Shown here: positions 53,456-64,000 of the stretch, one piece after another
Position numbering within the stretch: position 1 is the stretch's first letter
Layout: each line of letters begins with the position of its first letter
Assembly (NCBI GenBank): GCA_020064725.1
Contig: JAGTWJ010000008.1
Span: forward strand, 1,550,001 to 1,614,000
Origin: Drechslerella dactyloides
Taxonomy: Eukaryota; Ascomycota; Orbiliomycetes; Orbiliales; Orbiliaceae
Direction of reading: 5' to 3'
Length of the DNA: 64,000 nucleotides
The notes under the pieces: generated by a model
The model's database searches: none
Told to the model about the DNA's origin: nothing
The model's input: only the letters and a program-made list of their open reading frames with translations
Position numbers and translations under genes: made by a program

Positions 53456-54512
53456 ATGGCGACCATGTCAAATTTATCTAGTAATACGAGTAGTAATAAT
53501 CATCACTTGATGTACGACGTCGCTCCTGCTGCCGCCGAGGCCAGGAACCCAGTCCTCGCCTCCTGCTTCTCCACCGATGTCTCCGCTACGGCGGTCCGCT
53601 CTTTCCATTACTCTTCGACCCGGGCGGGCGGGGTAGAGGTATGTCATGATCCCCCCACTGCATCTTCCCACCTATTGTGAACACGCTGGCTGACGGCAAT
53701 GGACAGTGGTATCCCTGAGGTCCCTAACTCACCTACCACCAATTCCCGGCGGCAGACCTCTCCGGGTCGCCAGGGAAGGTGGGCGGCGCGTACCATTATC
53801 GCAGAATGTGAGAGACTCTGCGACGGTGTCATGCGCCAGGTTTTCTTCGGTTATGGAAGAAAACCTGCGCAGACACCTACTATGGACGTGTCGTTGAAAA
53901 CATCGCAAGGAGGGAACGGCAACAGCATCATTCTCAGCGTCGGCAAGACCGAAGACCTTCAGCAGCCGCAGGACCAGAATGCTCAGACGAAGTCTGCCCT
54001 CCCGGGAACTAAGACTCCCGTTCGGAGGTTGACGAGACGTTCGTCCGAGCTGCAAACCAGAGTTGCGGCGTACCTCGAGGTCTTCGACTATGTCGGTGGG
54101 AGTGCATTCCGTGGATTCGTATCCGAGAAAGGTCCTCTGAACAAGCCCGAGAGATCTCTCTTTTTGTTCTTTGACAAAGGTGTTAATGGCACCGAACTCA
54201 AATCTGGACTTGTCGCTCTAATCGATCTCGCAACGGAATGCTTTGACTGTCAGGATCTAGTCATCTGTCTTGATCGGGAAACCGACGGACTCGGTACGTT
54301 CTCTCCCTTTTACTACCATCTTGTAATGAACACATGACTAACGTTCTCTCGTAGACTCGCTTGTCCATAACCTCGGATGGGTCGGCCTCGAGCTTGTCAC
54401 TCTGAAGAACTGGGCCACCCAGGAGCTCAGGGACCAAGTCACCGCGACTCACAGGCTCGACAAGGAATACTTTACCTCCGACAAATGGTTGTTCCTTGGA
54501 ATGGAATTGTAA
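53456..54512 (+). CDS. Ornithine decarboxylase antizyme, +1 frameshifted
   Basis: Exons: ORF1 53456-53638 and 53707-53715; after a +1 shift, ORF2 runs 53717-54293 and 54355-54512. The full product is about 308 aa. ORF1 ends at TGA 53716-53718. The ORF2 frame carries the antizyme domain: AYLEVFDYVGGSAFRGFVSEKG, LKSGLVALIDLATECFDCQDLVICLDRE, DSLVHNLGWVGLELVTLKNWA and the C-terminal SDKWLFLGMEL typical of fungal antizymes. Antizyme binds ornithine decarboxylase monomers, sends them to the proteasome and blocks polyamine uptake. Polyamines stimulate the frameshift, closing a feedback loop. The 68-bp intron (53639-53706, GTATGT donor, GCTGAC, acceptor ACAG) ends only nine bases before the shift site. 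The ORF1 start (MATMSNLSS) is the first ATG with plausible context. An ATG at 53699 in the ORF2 frame lies inside the intron and is not used in the spliced mRNA. Confidence 0.88.
53713..53718 (+). promoter_or_regulatory. Programmed +1 frameshift site CCC-TGA
   Basis: In the spliced frame the ribosome reads TGG TAT CCC and meets TGA. Skipping one base gives GAG GTC CCT AAC and enters the antizyme domain. Antizyme genes from yeast to man shift at a sense codon followed by UGA. A weak hairpin downstream (CCCGG 53745-53749 with CCGGG 53762-53766) could be a stimulator, but this is speculative. Confidence 0.82.
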
Positions 54513-55366
54513 ATATCGGCCCAAAAAGCAAATATCGAAACTCGAATACGACGGATGAAGCGACGGAAAAAGTCCCTTTGAATGACAGTCATCAAAAGCA
54601 AAACTAAAGATCGATAGACGGCAGGCAGCTTGTTGTTTTCTGGATTGATCTTTCCCCTGAAGTCATCTATACCTCTCCTGTGAATATCCCGCGTTCGTTT
54701 TTCCTCTTTACTCTTCCTGTTCTAATGAGGCGGCTCTGATCCTTTCTTTGTTTCGAATCGTGCTGTTGCCCGCACCCCCTTACTTTCGTTGAAATAATAC
54801 ACTTTTTCGCTTGAAGTTTCCTTCGTTCGCCTTGCTTAGGCTCCTTTGTTTGCTTTAAAATTTTTGTGGTCTGGTAATTGGACCATTCCTGATACAAACC
54901 ACTTAGTCTTCTTATTACTTCCCGTATTTCCGCAGATGCTTTATCGCTTGTGGTATATCCCGCCGTAATTCTTCCTTGGAGGTTGCGCGTCTGAATGTTA
55001 TATCGTCTTGCGATGATTCGCTGTAACACTACGTACTGTCGTTTACGTCCCTATTTGTAACACTACTTGAGGATTTTTTGCTCGGTGCTATGATATCCTG
55101 CAGTGTGTCGGATCGATTCAATTCTAATTAGTTGCAACGGTATAACAAGCCCCGACTGAGTATCCGTAATGACTCGTATATACACCCATATATTACTCTA
55201 GTATATGCTGGAACACTCAAGTCAGCATCAACATCTCAGACTATCGTACATTACAAACGTCTAAACACAAGTATAATATAACAAATCCACTCCAAAACTC
55301 CAGTGTGCATGTTCCCCGCGGCTAGCAAATGCTTTTGAAATCATATCAGTAGGTTCGATGACGTAT
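54513..55366. other. Convergent 3' spacer, antizyme / subtilase
   Basis: About 850 bp of non-coding sequence between two stop codons. No gene is seen in it. Confidence 0.6.
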
Positions 55367-57040
55367 TCAGCCGTCGACCCCATTGTACGCAACGAGCCTC
55401 TTGTCCTCGGCGTCTACCACGTTCCCGATAAGCCCCCTACCGGCTGTACTTGTTAACAGCCGCTTCATCCCCTGCACATCCTCCTTCAACTCCGGCCGCA
55501 GGCCCAGCAGGTACGCCACCAGTCCGGCAACATGCGGCGCCGCCATACTCGTCCCCTGCAGCACTTGCGTCGAGTTATCGCCATTGATATACGTGCTCAA
55601 CACCGCCACGCCAGGTGCATACGTCGTGATGCATTCCCCGTAATTCGAGAAATCCGCACGATTGTCAAAGACGTCGGCTGCGCCAACGGTGATGACCGAC
55701 GCGCTATAGTTCCCACGCAATCCAACGGCACGTGAGAGATAACCTGGCGACACGCGACACGCATCGATACCCTGATTGCCACCTGCGATGACGGTGTGGA
55801 TGCCCTCTGCGGCGGCGGCCATGATGACGCTGTCGAGTACGGGGCTCTTGGAGATGACGCTCGAGTTTCCGAGATCGGCGGTTGCGACGTCGAGGCCGAA
55901 GGACATGGAGGCGACGGAGCCCCGGAAGGTCGGGTCTAGTCTGCGCTGGCGGTGGCGCTTGACCATGTGTTCGATGCCGGCTGCGATGTCCGAGGAGAGG
56001 CCGCCGCCAGATCTGCCCATGATTTTGATGCCGTAGATGTTTGCGCGTTTGGCGACGCCGTAGTGCATTGAGCCCGTTGTGCCTGCGCAGTGTGTTCTAT
56101 CGTACCAGTAACGTTAGCATCGCCATCTATTTATATCACCCAGCGAAAGAAGTATATGAGAATGATTGTATACGCACCCATGGCCTGCAAAGTCACCCGG
56201 CCCTTCAGAATTGACGAGACTCTGCGCGACAAACTCAACCTTCGCACGTCCGCCAAAGTCTTTATGTGCCGTATTGATCCCCGTATCGATCACATAGATG
56301 TCCACGCCCTCACCTGCCGATTCGTCGAACTTGTACTTGAAATTCTGTCCGTTGACGTCCGTATCCGCCACACCGAGAATGGGATTCCGCTGCGAAATAC
56401 GCTGCAGACCCCACGTTGCGTCTGTCTGCAGGATATCGTACTCTGCCGGCACGTCATCATCCGCTGCGGGGACCGTGGACGGAGACGGTATCGCGGACGA
56501 TGCCGGAGACGACTCCACGGGATCCTCGCCGATGCGAGTGGCGATGCTGAAACCGGGTCCGCGAGGCCGGATTGCGGGCTTATAGTGTGTATGCACATGG
56601 TTATGTCGAATGTGCGCCCCGCGTTTACGATGGTCGACGAACGGCCGCTGCGGCTTCGGGATGGTGGACGCGACGGGCACGCGAAGCTTCATCGTCACGA
56701 CAGGCTCGATCTGCACGCCATCGGGCGTGACCATGTCTTTGAGCACGCCGACACAGTGGTCGGACATGAGCGCCGAGAAGCCGTTCATGGTCTCCGAAAA
56801 GGTGTGGTGGAGGTGCGACATGTTAAAACCGTACGGCTGGAGGGAGTCGAGGATTTCATCTACGTTTACGGGATCCGTGCCGGTGAAGCGGAAGAGGTAG
56901 TTGGAATACGTTGTCGGATGTGCCGCCGCCGCCGCGCCGGTCGACGATGGCGGGCGGATGTGTACATGGCGGCCCCGGTGTCTATGTGCGACGGCGGTGG
57001 AGGCGAGTAGCAGGGTGAGGAGGCTGTACACGCCGAGCAT
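55367..57040 (-). CDS. Secreted subtilisin-like serine protease (S8, proteinase K type)
   Basis: Two exons, 56178-57040 and 55367-56096, give 530 aa. The signal peptide is MLGVYSLLTLLLASTAVA. An I9-type propeptide (about 45-125: YLFRFTGTDPVNVDEILDSL, HTFSETMNGFSALMSD) precedes an unusually long Pro/His/Ser-rich linker (about 125-205). The mature peptidase begins near ATWGLQRIS. The triad is Asp in VDIYVIDTGI (about 252), His in AGHGTHCAG (287) and Ser in GTSMAAPHVAGLVAYLLG; the oxyanion Asn lies in VIAGGNQGIDAC. The single intron interrupts the codon right after the active-site His. The loop RHRQRRLDPTFRGS is more basic than usual. It probably acts outside the cell or in the vacuole; the extended linker is the main departure from cerevisin and proteinase K. 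Confidence 0.93.
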
Positions 57041-58731
57041 CTTGAACGTCTGTGCGTTCCTCAGGATTCAAGAGTCGCGGGGTGGAAGAATATTCGCGGC
57101 TACCGACCGCGAGCGAGCAGGGAGTCGGGGCCTTTAAATTTTTGTATCCCAGATTTCTCGGTCAGATTAGCAAACGGAGATATCGATATGAAAGTGCGTA
57201 ATTTGGTAGATGTTGTAAATCGACCCTTTCAATTGTTACAGCCGATATAGATCAAAATTGCATGTTCTAACGGCTAGTATTCTGATATCATGCCAAAAGT
57301 GAGATATCGATGCGTTGATTTTGTTGTAGATTTCGGTGGGCTTGAAGGCGCCGTGCGAAGTCGAGCCGCTGGCAATTTTACGGTATTAATATATTATAAA
57401 AGTATGCCGAGGGGGGTTAGAAGCCGTCAGATCTCGGTTGGCTGCTCTGGTAGAATATACGGCTACTCGCAATGCCGTTGACCCAAAGTCCGAGATATCT
57501 GCTTGCAATGCTTAATTTCCGACCGTAGGGTATAGTAAAGCCAAAGCTAAACCACTATAGCACTATAATTGTATCTGCCTATAAAAGCCACAAAGCCAAT
57601 GGATGAAAAATGTCAAAGATCGTCAAGCGAGAGATTGAAGAGAAAGCCGAAGGTACCAATTAATATGGAAGACTCAAGGCCAGCAAGAACCCAGATCAGA
57701 ATTGAAGCATAAGAATGAATGAGTGTATGAATAAATGAATGTAATGCTCCACCAGGGACCGCAGCCTTTAACAAAGGGGAAAAAATAGAAATAAAAGCCG
57801 AAGAGAACTGCACGAGATCGATACTTAACGAGAGGAGGAGAAGGTACCGGTACGTTCCTACACGGCTGGCGAGGAGGTTTATAACCTTGGGCACGGGTCG
57901 TCCGTCAACATTGCCGGCCCTGCATTGAGCGCCGGCTCCATGCAGCCATGCACGATGACTGATAGCATGCCTGCATACGTACTCACCCCGCAGGGCAGCA
58001 TGTATCATGTTAGCTCTCGCTCAATGGCTCGCCACCGCAGATCGTGAGTCCTGCTGCAGCAGAGCCACATGCCGTGCGAGATTATCAGGCCGCTATCGTG
58101 CTGAATTCTCAGCTCGGCCAGCGCCGGAAATTTTTCGTGTCTGAGTAGGCTACTATAAAAAAGAATTAGTGAGGACGGGATCGCGAAAATGGGAGTACCC
58201 ATAAAATATAATGAGCCGTGTGGCTGATAACGCGCGCTTGAAGGGAGACCGGCGTATACATAATCAACGCTGATTTGGTGCGCGGGGGCCCAAGTCCCTG
58301 AAATGCGCTTAGCGAAACTCTCGGCGGGGTTATAAATAATGGAAGCTTCCCTGATCCCATAAGCCGTGACAGTTGGCGGCGAGTTTATTATTTTTTAATA
58401 TTACCGCTTTGTATTAAAATGAACATTGCCAGTTGTAGACGAGATTACTTAATTATACTGTGCTGGGCGAATTTATCTTTCCGCCATGGCGGGCGGCCGG
58501 ATATATCCGCTGTCGACCTTTGGCCCAATTCGGCCGACTGGGCTCGCCGGCCGGGATATCCGACATCGGACGACACGCCCAACACACGCTCCCGAACGCA
58601 TGGCAAAATCGTAAACTTTCGCTTCAAGCTCAGGCGCATCACCACTTGGATTAATTAACCTGTCAGATAGCCATCTTTGGTACGCAGAAAGTCGCCGGCC
58701 GCCAGCGAATTGGCTGCATCTTCGCTGCGAT
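57041..58731. promoter_or_regulatory. Divergent promoter region subtilase / HIS7
   Basis: A 1.7-kb A/T-rich spacer with no recognisable gene. I looked for the general-control site TGACTCA upstream of HIS7 and found only a near match, TGAGTCC at 58045. Confidence 0.55.
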
Positions 58732-60588
58732 ATGGCAAAAACGGTCCATCTGCTCGATTACGTCGCTGGCAATGTCCGCAGCCTAGTCAACGCCATCGAG
58801 AAGGTCGGCTACGAAGTCGTCTGGATCAAGAATCCGGCCGACTTATCAAAAGCAGAGGTCTGTCCATGAATACAAATATCAGGCGACATTAATCATGCAC
58901 CTGTTCGTCTTATCTTGCCTCCATCAGATCCGTATATCCGATGCCATTCATGCTAATACTGACGCGATGTTCGCATGATCTAGAGAGTCATACTTCCCGG
59001 CGTTGGCCACTTTGGCCACTGCCTGCAAGGCCTCGATGCCGCCGGCTTCACCGAGCCTTTGAAGGAGTACATTTCCTCTGGAAAACCTTTCATGGGTATT
59101 TGTGTCGGTTTACAGGGTCTCTTCGAAGGATCTGAAGAAGACTCAGCAACGCCAGGTCTGGGCATCATCCCAGGAAAACTCAGGCGCTTCAATGACGCCG
59201 CCAAGTCCGTCCCACACATCGGATGGAACAGCGCCACCGTCGTGAAGCGCACAGAGGCACAAGAACAACAATCATTATACGGCTTAGTATCAAGCAGTAA
59301 ATATTACTATGTGCACTCTTACGCTGTGCCGTACGTCTCTGGCGACCTCGAATCGAAAGGCTGGGACGTCGCCACCTCGCAGTACGGTGACGAGGAGTTC
59401 GTCGGCGCGATCGCAAAGGGGAACGTATTCGCCACGCAATTCCACCCCGAGAAAAGCGGCGAGGCCGGCTTATCCGTCATCAGAGCCTTCCTCGACGGGT
59501 CCCGTCTGACCTCCCTCCCCACCACCATTTCCAAACCCGGCCTAACTCGCCGCGTGATCGCCTGCCTCGACGTCCGAACTAACGACGCCGGCGACCTCGT
59601 CGTCACCAAAGGCGACCAATATGACGTCCGCGAACGCACTGCAACATCAGAATCCGGCAGGCAGGTCCGTAACCTCGGCAAGCCCGTCGACCTGGCGCGA
59701 CGATATTACGAATCGGGCGCGGACGAAATCACATTTCTCAACATCATGTCCTTCCAAAACTGCCCCGTCGCTGACACGCCCATGCTCGACGTCCTGCGGC
59801 TGACATCCGAGTCCGTGTTCGTCCCACTGACAATCGGCGGGGGTATCCGCGATGTGATCGATGCGGACGGCACTTCCGTTTCCGCACTCCAAGTCGCAAC
59901 AATGTACTTCAAGTCCGGCGCGGACAAGGTCTCTATCGGCAGTGACGCCGTTCTCGCAGCGGAGGAGTACTACGCGGCCGGGAAGCAGCTGGCAGGCACG
60001 ACAGCGATCGAAACGATCTCGAAAGCCTACGGGAACCAAGCTGTCGTTGTCTCAGTTGATCCCAAGCGAGTATACGTATCTTCACCGGAGGCGACGCAGC
60101 GTCATACTATCAAGACGGCGTTTCCGGGCCCGAATGGTGAACAGTACTGCTGGTACCAATGTACTATCAAGGGCGGCCGCGAGGGGCGGGATATAGATGT
60201 GCAGGAGTTAGTAGTAGCCGTCGAGGCAATGGGGTGCGGTGAAATCTTGTTGAATTGTATAGATAAAGATGGGACGAATTCCGGGTTTGATCTTGAATTG
60301 ATCAGCGAGGTGAAGAGGGTAGTGAAGATTCCGGTGATTGCTTCGAGTGGGGCTGGAAAGCCCGAGCACTTTTTGGAAGTCTTCGAGAAGACAACGACGG
60401 ATGCCGCGTTGGGCGCAGGGATGGTGAGTTCTATTATATCTAATACATCATCTATTCTTCTGAAGTTGTTAGATGGGGGGAGGCTAACCTTGGACACCCT
60501 GGTGCAGTTCCACAGAGGAGAGTATACGGTTGGGCAAGTAAAAGACTACTTGGCGGACCGCGGCCTTACTGTCAGGACATCACGGTAA
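58732..60588 (+). CDS. HIS7: Imidazole glycerol phosphate synthase (glutaminase-cyclase fusion)
   Basis: Two exons, 58732-58857 and 58984-60588, give 576 aa (yeast His7 552). The enzyme uses glutamine ammonia to convert PRFAR to IGP and AICAR, linking histidine and purine synthesis. The N-terminal class I glutaminase has LLDYVAGNVRSLVNAIEK, LPGVGHFGH, the nucleophile Cys82 in FMGICVGLQ, and the His/Glu pair (196/198) in TQFHPEKSG. The C-terminal (beta-alpha)8 cyclase starts at RRVIACLDVR and contains VPLTIGGGIRD, KVSIGSDAV, GCGEILLNCIDKDGT and IPVIASSGAGKPEHF. The intron sits within the first glutaminase strand-helix region. All parts are intact and the call is certain. Confidence 0.97.
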
Positions 60589-60934
60589 CATGCTCACATG
60601 AACCAAACACTGCCTTTTCTCCGAACTGAACTGCCAGAGTTTGACGAGCAATATTTTAGACATTGTATAGATGTAGAAGTACTCCACTAATCAATCATAC
60701 TATCGGCATATAGGTTTCTAGAATTAATGACAACAATTTCATGGATAAAGCTACCACCTGCCCATAGATCTAGCCTGAAACGCCCAGATGCGTCTCAGAA
60801 TTTATATGAATTGAATGTATAGTTAAACTCCCTTCGTATTATAAACAACGGCTGCCAAGGTCGCCGTAACGCTACCAGAACCAATCCACGAAATATTGGG
60901 AGACTGGACGGAAGACCGAAAATGGAGTGACTAT
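60589..60934. other. Convergent 3' spacer
   Basis: About 350 bp between HIS7 and the secreted-protein gene. No gene. Confidence 0.6.
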
Positions 60935-62901
60935 TTACTGCGTACCGGGAGCGAACGAAAAGTTCAGCTGGTCCTGGGCAAGGTTCTGAAGCTGCCCACC
61001 GGCAGGAGCACCGGCACCCTGTTGCTGCCCTCCAACAGGAGCAACGGCGATAGTCTGCGCGTTCGTATCAGGCTCCGAAAGAGCATCCTGGAATTCCTCC
61101 CAGTCACGGCTATCTTCCGCATTTTCCGGATAAAACTCAGACCGAATGGACTCCCGGTCCTCCTCGACGACCGTGGTCGGGACATTCGAAACACCACCCT
61201 GCTGCGGTACTCCTCCCAAGACTTGACTTGCGAGTAGGCCTGGCAGGATCTGGCTCCCGCCTAAGTTAACCGACTCTCCAAGATTTCCAAACTCGCCGGT
61301 CAGGTTTGGATTGACGCTCCGCACGTCATCGAAGCTCTCGTAGACAGATCCTCCGTTAGCCGCCTGACTGTTCGGGTCGGCGATCTCTTCTTGAACGACT
61401 TCTTGAATGACCTCGGACTCGACAACTTGGCCCTGGTTGCCGTTGGCAGCGTTGTCTCCAACGAGAATGTTTTCCGGGTTCACGACCTCATCATTGATGT
61501 CGGCGGGGAGGATGTTCGTGTTAGCAAGCTCGGCGTTGACGGCCTCAGCGATCACATTTGCATTTGGATTGACAAGGCTGCCAGCCTCGACGACCGGGTT
61601 CGCGTTGGCGTCCGCGGCCAGATCGGGCCTGAGGTAGTTCTGTTGGATCTGTGACAAGTCTATTCCGCTCGCTCCCTGTGGGAAGGTGACCTCGGTGTCC
61701 TCGCCGTAGGCTTCGCGCCAGGCTCTATCCCATGCGTTGCTGCGCGCATTGCCTACCGGTATCGCCAGCCTTGTACGTCCACGGATGGCGTCAAGCTCTG
61801 GGTTCGTCTCGAGGCCCGGAAGCAGTCGGTCTGTGACGATCGACTCGCTCGCCAGGTTGATGGGGTAAACAGGGTTGCGAGGTCTCCCACGCTGCTGGGG
61901 GAGTGGATTCGGGATGCCAGCGTTCATGCCCGTGCCAACATCAAGATTGGCGACAGGGTTCGGGTTCCTGTTGATGGGTGTGCCGCTATAACTGGCGACG
62001 TTCATGTCGCCGCTCATGCCCCCGCTATTCCCGGTATTGATAGGTGATTTGCTGCGGCTGCGCGAGAAGGTGTCGCTGAAAAACTGGCGGATGCCGCGCC
62101 TTGGAGACTTCGACGGGGGGGCCTGTTCCCGAATATTTTCTCGAGCGTTTTCTCGGAGTTGAGCTTGCATTTCCTCTGGGTCTCGAAGATCAATTGTTCC
62201 TACACATGACAGCATGCTGTATCAGCATCCCGACGACAGTACTGGTAACAGCTAGGATATAATTGAACACGCTGAGGCTGTATACACTTACCGATGTTAG
62301 GCCGGCGGGAGCGTTGATTCTGCACAGGGTTCTGCACAGGGTTCTGTAGTACGATGGGATTTTCTGCCGTCGAATCGACCGAATCAAATAGGTTCGGCTC
62401 CCTGTAGAATTGGATCGCATTCGAACTCGGGACGAAAGGATTGCCCGAATCACCCATAGGGAATGGTGCCTGGTTCATGTCCTGGTTATTGGGATTGTAG
62501 TTCATGCCCGTGTTCTCTACGACAACGGGATCATTGAAACTGACGACAATGTTGTCGTCTTCCTCGCGCGCGATTTCCTGCCGCTGAGTCTGGCCCGTGG
62601 GACCTTGTTCTCGGGGCAGCCCTTGGGCATCCTGCCGGGCACTCTTGGTGCTGCAGTTCTTGCCGAGGATTCCAGTGAGAATGCTGAAGAGACCCCGCTT
62701 CTGGAGCCTGCCAGTCGAAGATGAGGCGATATCAGCAGTGGCAAGACCAGGCTGCGCGTCTGCGTTTCGCTTGTATATATTTGGAACTTGCGGGACACCG
62801 CATTCGTCGACTTGCGCCAGTGGGGCAGCTACGACGAGAGTCGAGCCCATGACGTGGGCGAGGGCCACGCAGGCCGGGAGCATGTTCCCGCTATACCGCA
62901 T
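60935..62901 (-). CDS. Secreted Asn/Gln/Pro-rich protein of unknown function
   Basis: Two exons, 62292-62901 and 60935-62199, give 624 aa. The intron (donor GTAAGT, acceptor TGTAG) joins NIG to TIDLRDPEEMQ. The N-terminus MRYSGNMLPACVALAHVMGSTLVVAAPLA is a signal peptide, cut probably after AAPLA or nearby. Dibasic sites (YKRNAD, LQKRGLF) suit Kex2-type processing. The rest is rich in Asn, Pro, Gln, Glu and Ser with no fold I can name: VQNPVQNQ repeats, a basic patch FFSDTFSRSRSKSP, a long acidic Asn-rich stretch (about 330-470), and a C-terminus ending LSFAPGTQ. There is almost no Cys beyond two near the N-terminus. It could be a cell-wall or extracellular matrix protein or an effector-like protein; none of these is shown by sequence. 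Confidence 0.75.
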
Positions 62902-63233
62902 GATGAAATGCTTCTACAGGCCGTCTGCCTGTCCTTTGATGCGATATTTCTCAGAGCTATCTACCGTCTAGACAGATCTAGACACCGGTATATAACGAAA
63001 AATTGAAAAACGACAGTAGCGGAAGCCGGTATCGATCTCGTGAGACAAGAAAGTTCCGCGTGCCCGCCATGCGCCCGCCTTGTGCAAGCACTTTTATATT
63101 TTGTGATATATTGAGAACATTTCCACGCCCAGCGACGCCGAACGCGTGTACGCATGCATTCGATAAAACTCGCGCGAATACCTGCGGTATCAAAACGTTG
63201 AATTGAATGCGAACGGCCGTGAATGCCCTCAAT
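62902..63233. promoter_or_regulatory. Spacer upstream of the secreted-protein gene
   Basis: About 330 bp holding its promoter and the 3' end of the GSKIP-like gene. No gene. Confidence 0.5.
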
Positions 63234-63649
63234 CTACTCGTCAAACGCGAAACGGTCCAGGGTTCCCAACTTCTCAATGAGCGAGGCGTGCCAAAGCCGC
63301 TTGAACTCGTCGCTGGCGGCCATTAGAAAGCCCTCGGGCTGCTCGTACGTTTCGCCTTCGAGCAATTTTACATGTCTATGAGAGAATTCAATGATATTAG
63401 CTCAGTGACACAAAACGTCTATATCAGTGGGCGGGCATACAGCGGCGCGTCGTCGGGCTGCACTCTGATCACTCTCCACCCGCTGGGGAGAATCACAACG
63501 GTCAGCGTTGCGCGTTCCTTCGTTTCGATAAGGATGTGACCCTTGTTTGTCTCGTCGAGTGTGATTGCGTGCACGAAGGTTTCGTATTCCTTGATGAGCT
63601 GGCTTATATCTTCTGCAAATGCAGGTACTGGAGGGGCGTTGACGGGCAT
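63234..63649 (-). CDS. Small GSKIP-domain-like protein
   Basis: Two exons, 63441-63649 and 63234-63375, give 116 aa. The 65-bp intron (GTATGC donor, GAGCTAAT branch site, CATAG acceptor) joins DDAPL to HVKLLEGE. The pattern is an N-terminal helix (AFAEDISQLIKEYETFV), beta strands ending in ATLTVVILPSGWRVI, then YEQPEGFLMAASDEFKRLWHASLIEKL. The block order GWRVI, YE-PEGFLMA, F--L-HASLIEKL resembles the GSKIP/DUF727 domain, a small fold that binds glycogen synthase kinase 3 in animals and also occurs in CLU proteins. The protein is about the right size (human GSKIP 139 aa). No signal peptide or membrane segment. The domain call is by pattern, without a profile search. Confidence 0.6.
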
Positions 63650-64000
63650 CCTGGCTCTCAGCGCTCACGGGTGCTCCAGTAGTATCAGCAGGTGGGACGC
63701 GTGAGTTGGGCGAGGTCGTTCGCGCACATTTCGGGAATTTATATCAGGCGTAGGGTTGGGGCTGAGACCATATCAGGCACACAACACACAAACTACAACA
63801 GAACCAGAGCCACGACCACGAGTCGGATCACGATGACAATGCTGATAGACCCCGTATCCTGGGCTTAGTTTAGTAACACATAAGGCCATCTATGACGAGA
63901 TATCGGTCTCAAGTCGAGGAACACTTAAAAGTAATTGCAAAGTCGTTACATTGATATTTCCAAGTCTAGTATACTACGCCTATTTACGGGCAAGGTTAAC
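63650..64000. other. Upstream flank of the GSKIP-like gene, window edge
   Basis: About 350 bp of non-coding sequence to the window end. An ACGCGT hexamer occurs at about 63698. No gene is seen. Confidence 0.5.

Noticed and set aside
58040..58055. General-control (Gcn4/Cpc1) site upstream of HIS7
   Set aside because: TGAGTCC differs from TGASTCA at the last base and lies almost 700 bp from the start codon. Too weak to call.

Overview
The window is nuclear DNA from a filamentous ascomycete (most likely Pezizomycotina). Genes carry 0-5 short introns, mostly 45-150 bp, with GT..RCTAAC..AG signals. The gene set is typical of that group: a fused HIS7, a DHX16-type PRP2, GT62 and GT17 Golgi glycosyltransferases, a secreted subtilase and a frameshifted ornithine decarboxylase antizyme. 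Coding DNA is GC-rich. Intergenic DNA is AT-richer, often 1-4 kb long, and full of microsatellites. I cannot name the species. All gene models were built by hand from reading frames and splice signals, and every exon sum was checked to be a multiple of three.

Layout. 1-3.7 kb: no gene. 3.7-7.5 kb: a mitochondrial PPR-like protein (-) head-to-head with mitoribosomal bS18m (+). 7.9-9.8 kb: GYP1-type Rab GAP (-). 11.1-14.6 kb: HRP1/Nab4-type hnRNP (+) with an exceptional 1.29 kb intron. 16.7-20.3 kb: GT17 (+) and Anp1/Mnn9-family GT62 (-), convergent. 20.3-23.6 kb: no gene. 23.6-27.9 kb: DPB2, DNA polymerase epsilon subunit B (-), divergent from a NASP/Hif1-type histone chaperone (+), with an ACGCGT box between them. 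28.5-32.9 kb: a Yippee-domain protein (-) and an acidic orphan (-). 36.5-42 kb: KpsF-type SIS sugar-phosphate isomerase (+) and PRP2 helicase (+). 42.2-49.2 kb: a diverged tandem duplication holding two trypsin-fold protein genes. The second has a frameshift, and a stub of the neighbouring YwbE/DUF2196 zinc-finger gene lies between the copies. 49.6-51.8 kb: ribosomal proteins uL16 and eL30 (-). 53.4-54.5 kb: ornithine decarboxylase antizyme with a +1 frameshift site. 55.4-57 kb: subtilase (-). 58.7-60.6 kb: HIS7 (+). 60.9-63.7 kb: a secreted N/Q/P-rich protein (-) and a GSKIP-domain-like protein (-).

How genes relate. Three neighbour pairs share a compartment or process: PPR/bS18m (mitochondrial gene expression), GT17/GT62 (Golgi glycosylation) and DPB2/NASP-like (S-phase replication and chromatin). 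The strongest special biology is the antizyme recoding site and the tandem duplication carrying the protease-like genes. No virus, CRISPR array, rRNA, convincing tRNA or intact transposon was seen.
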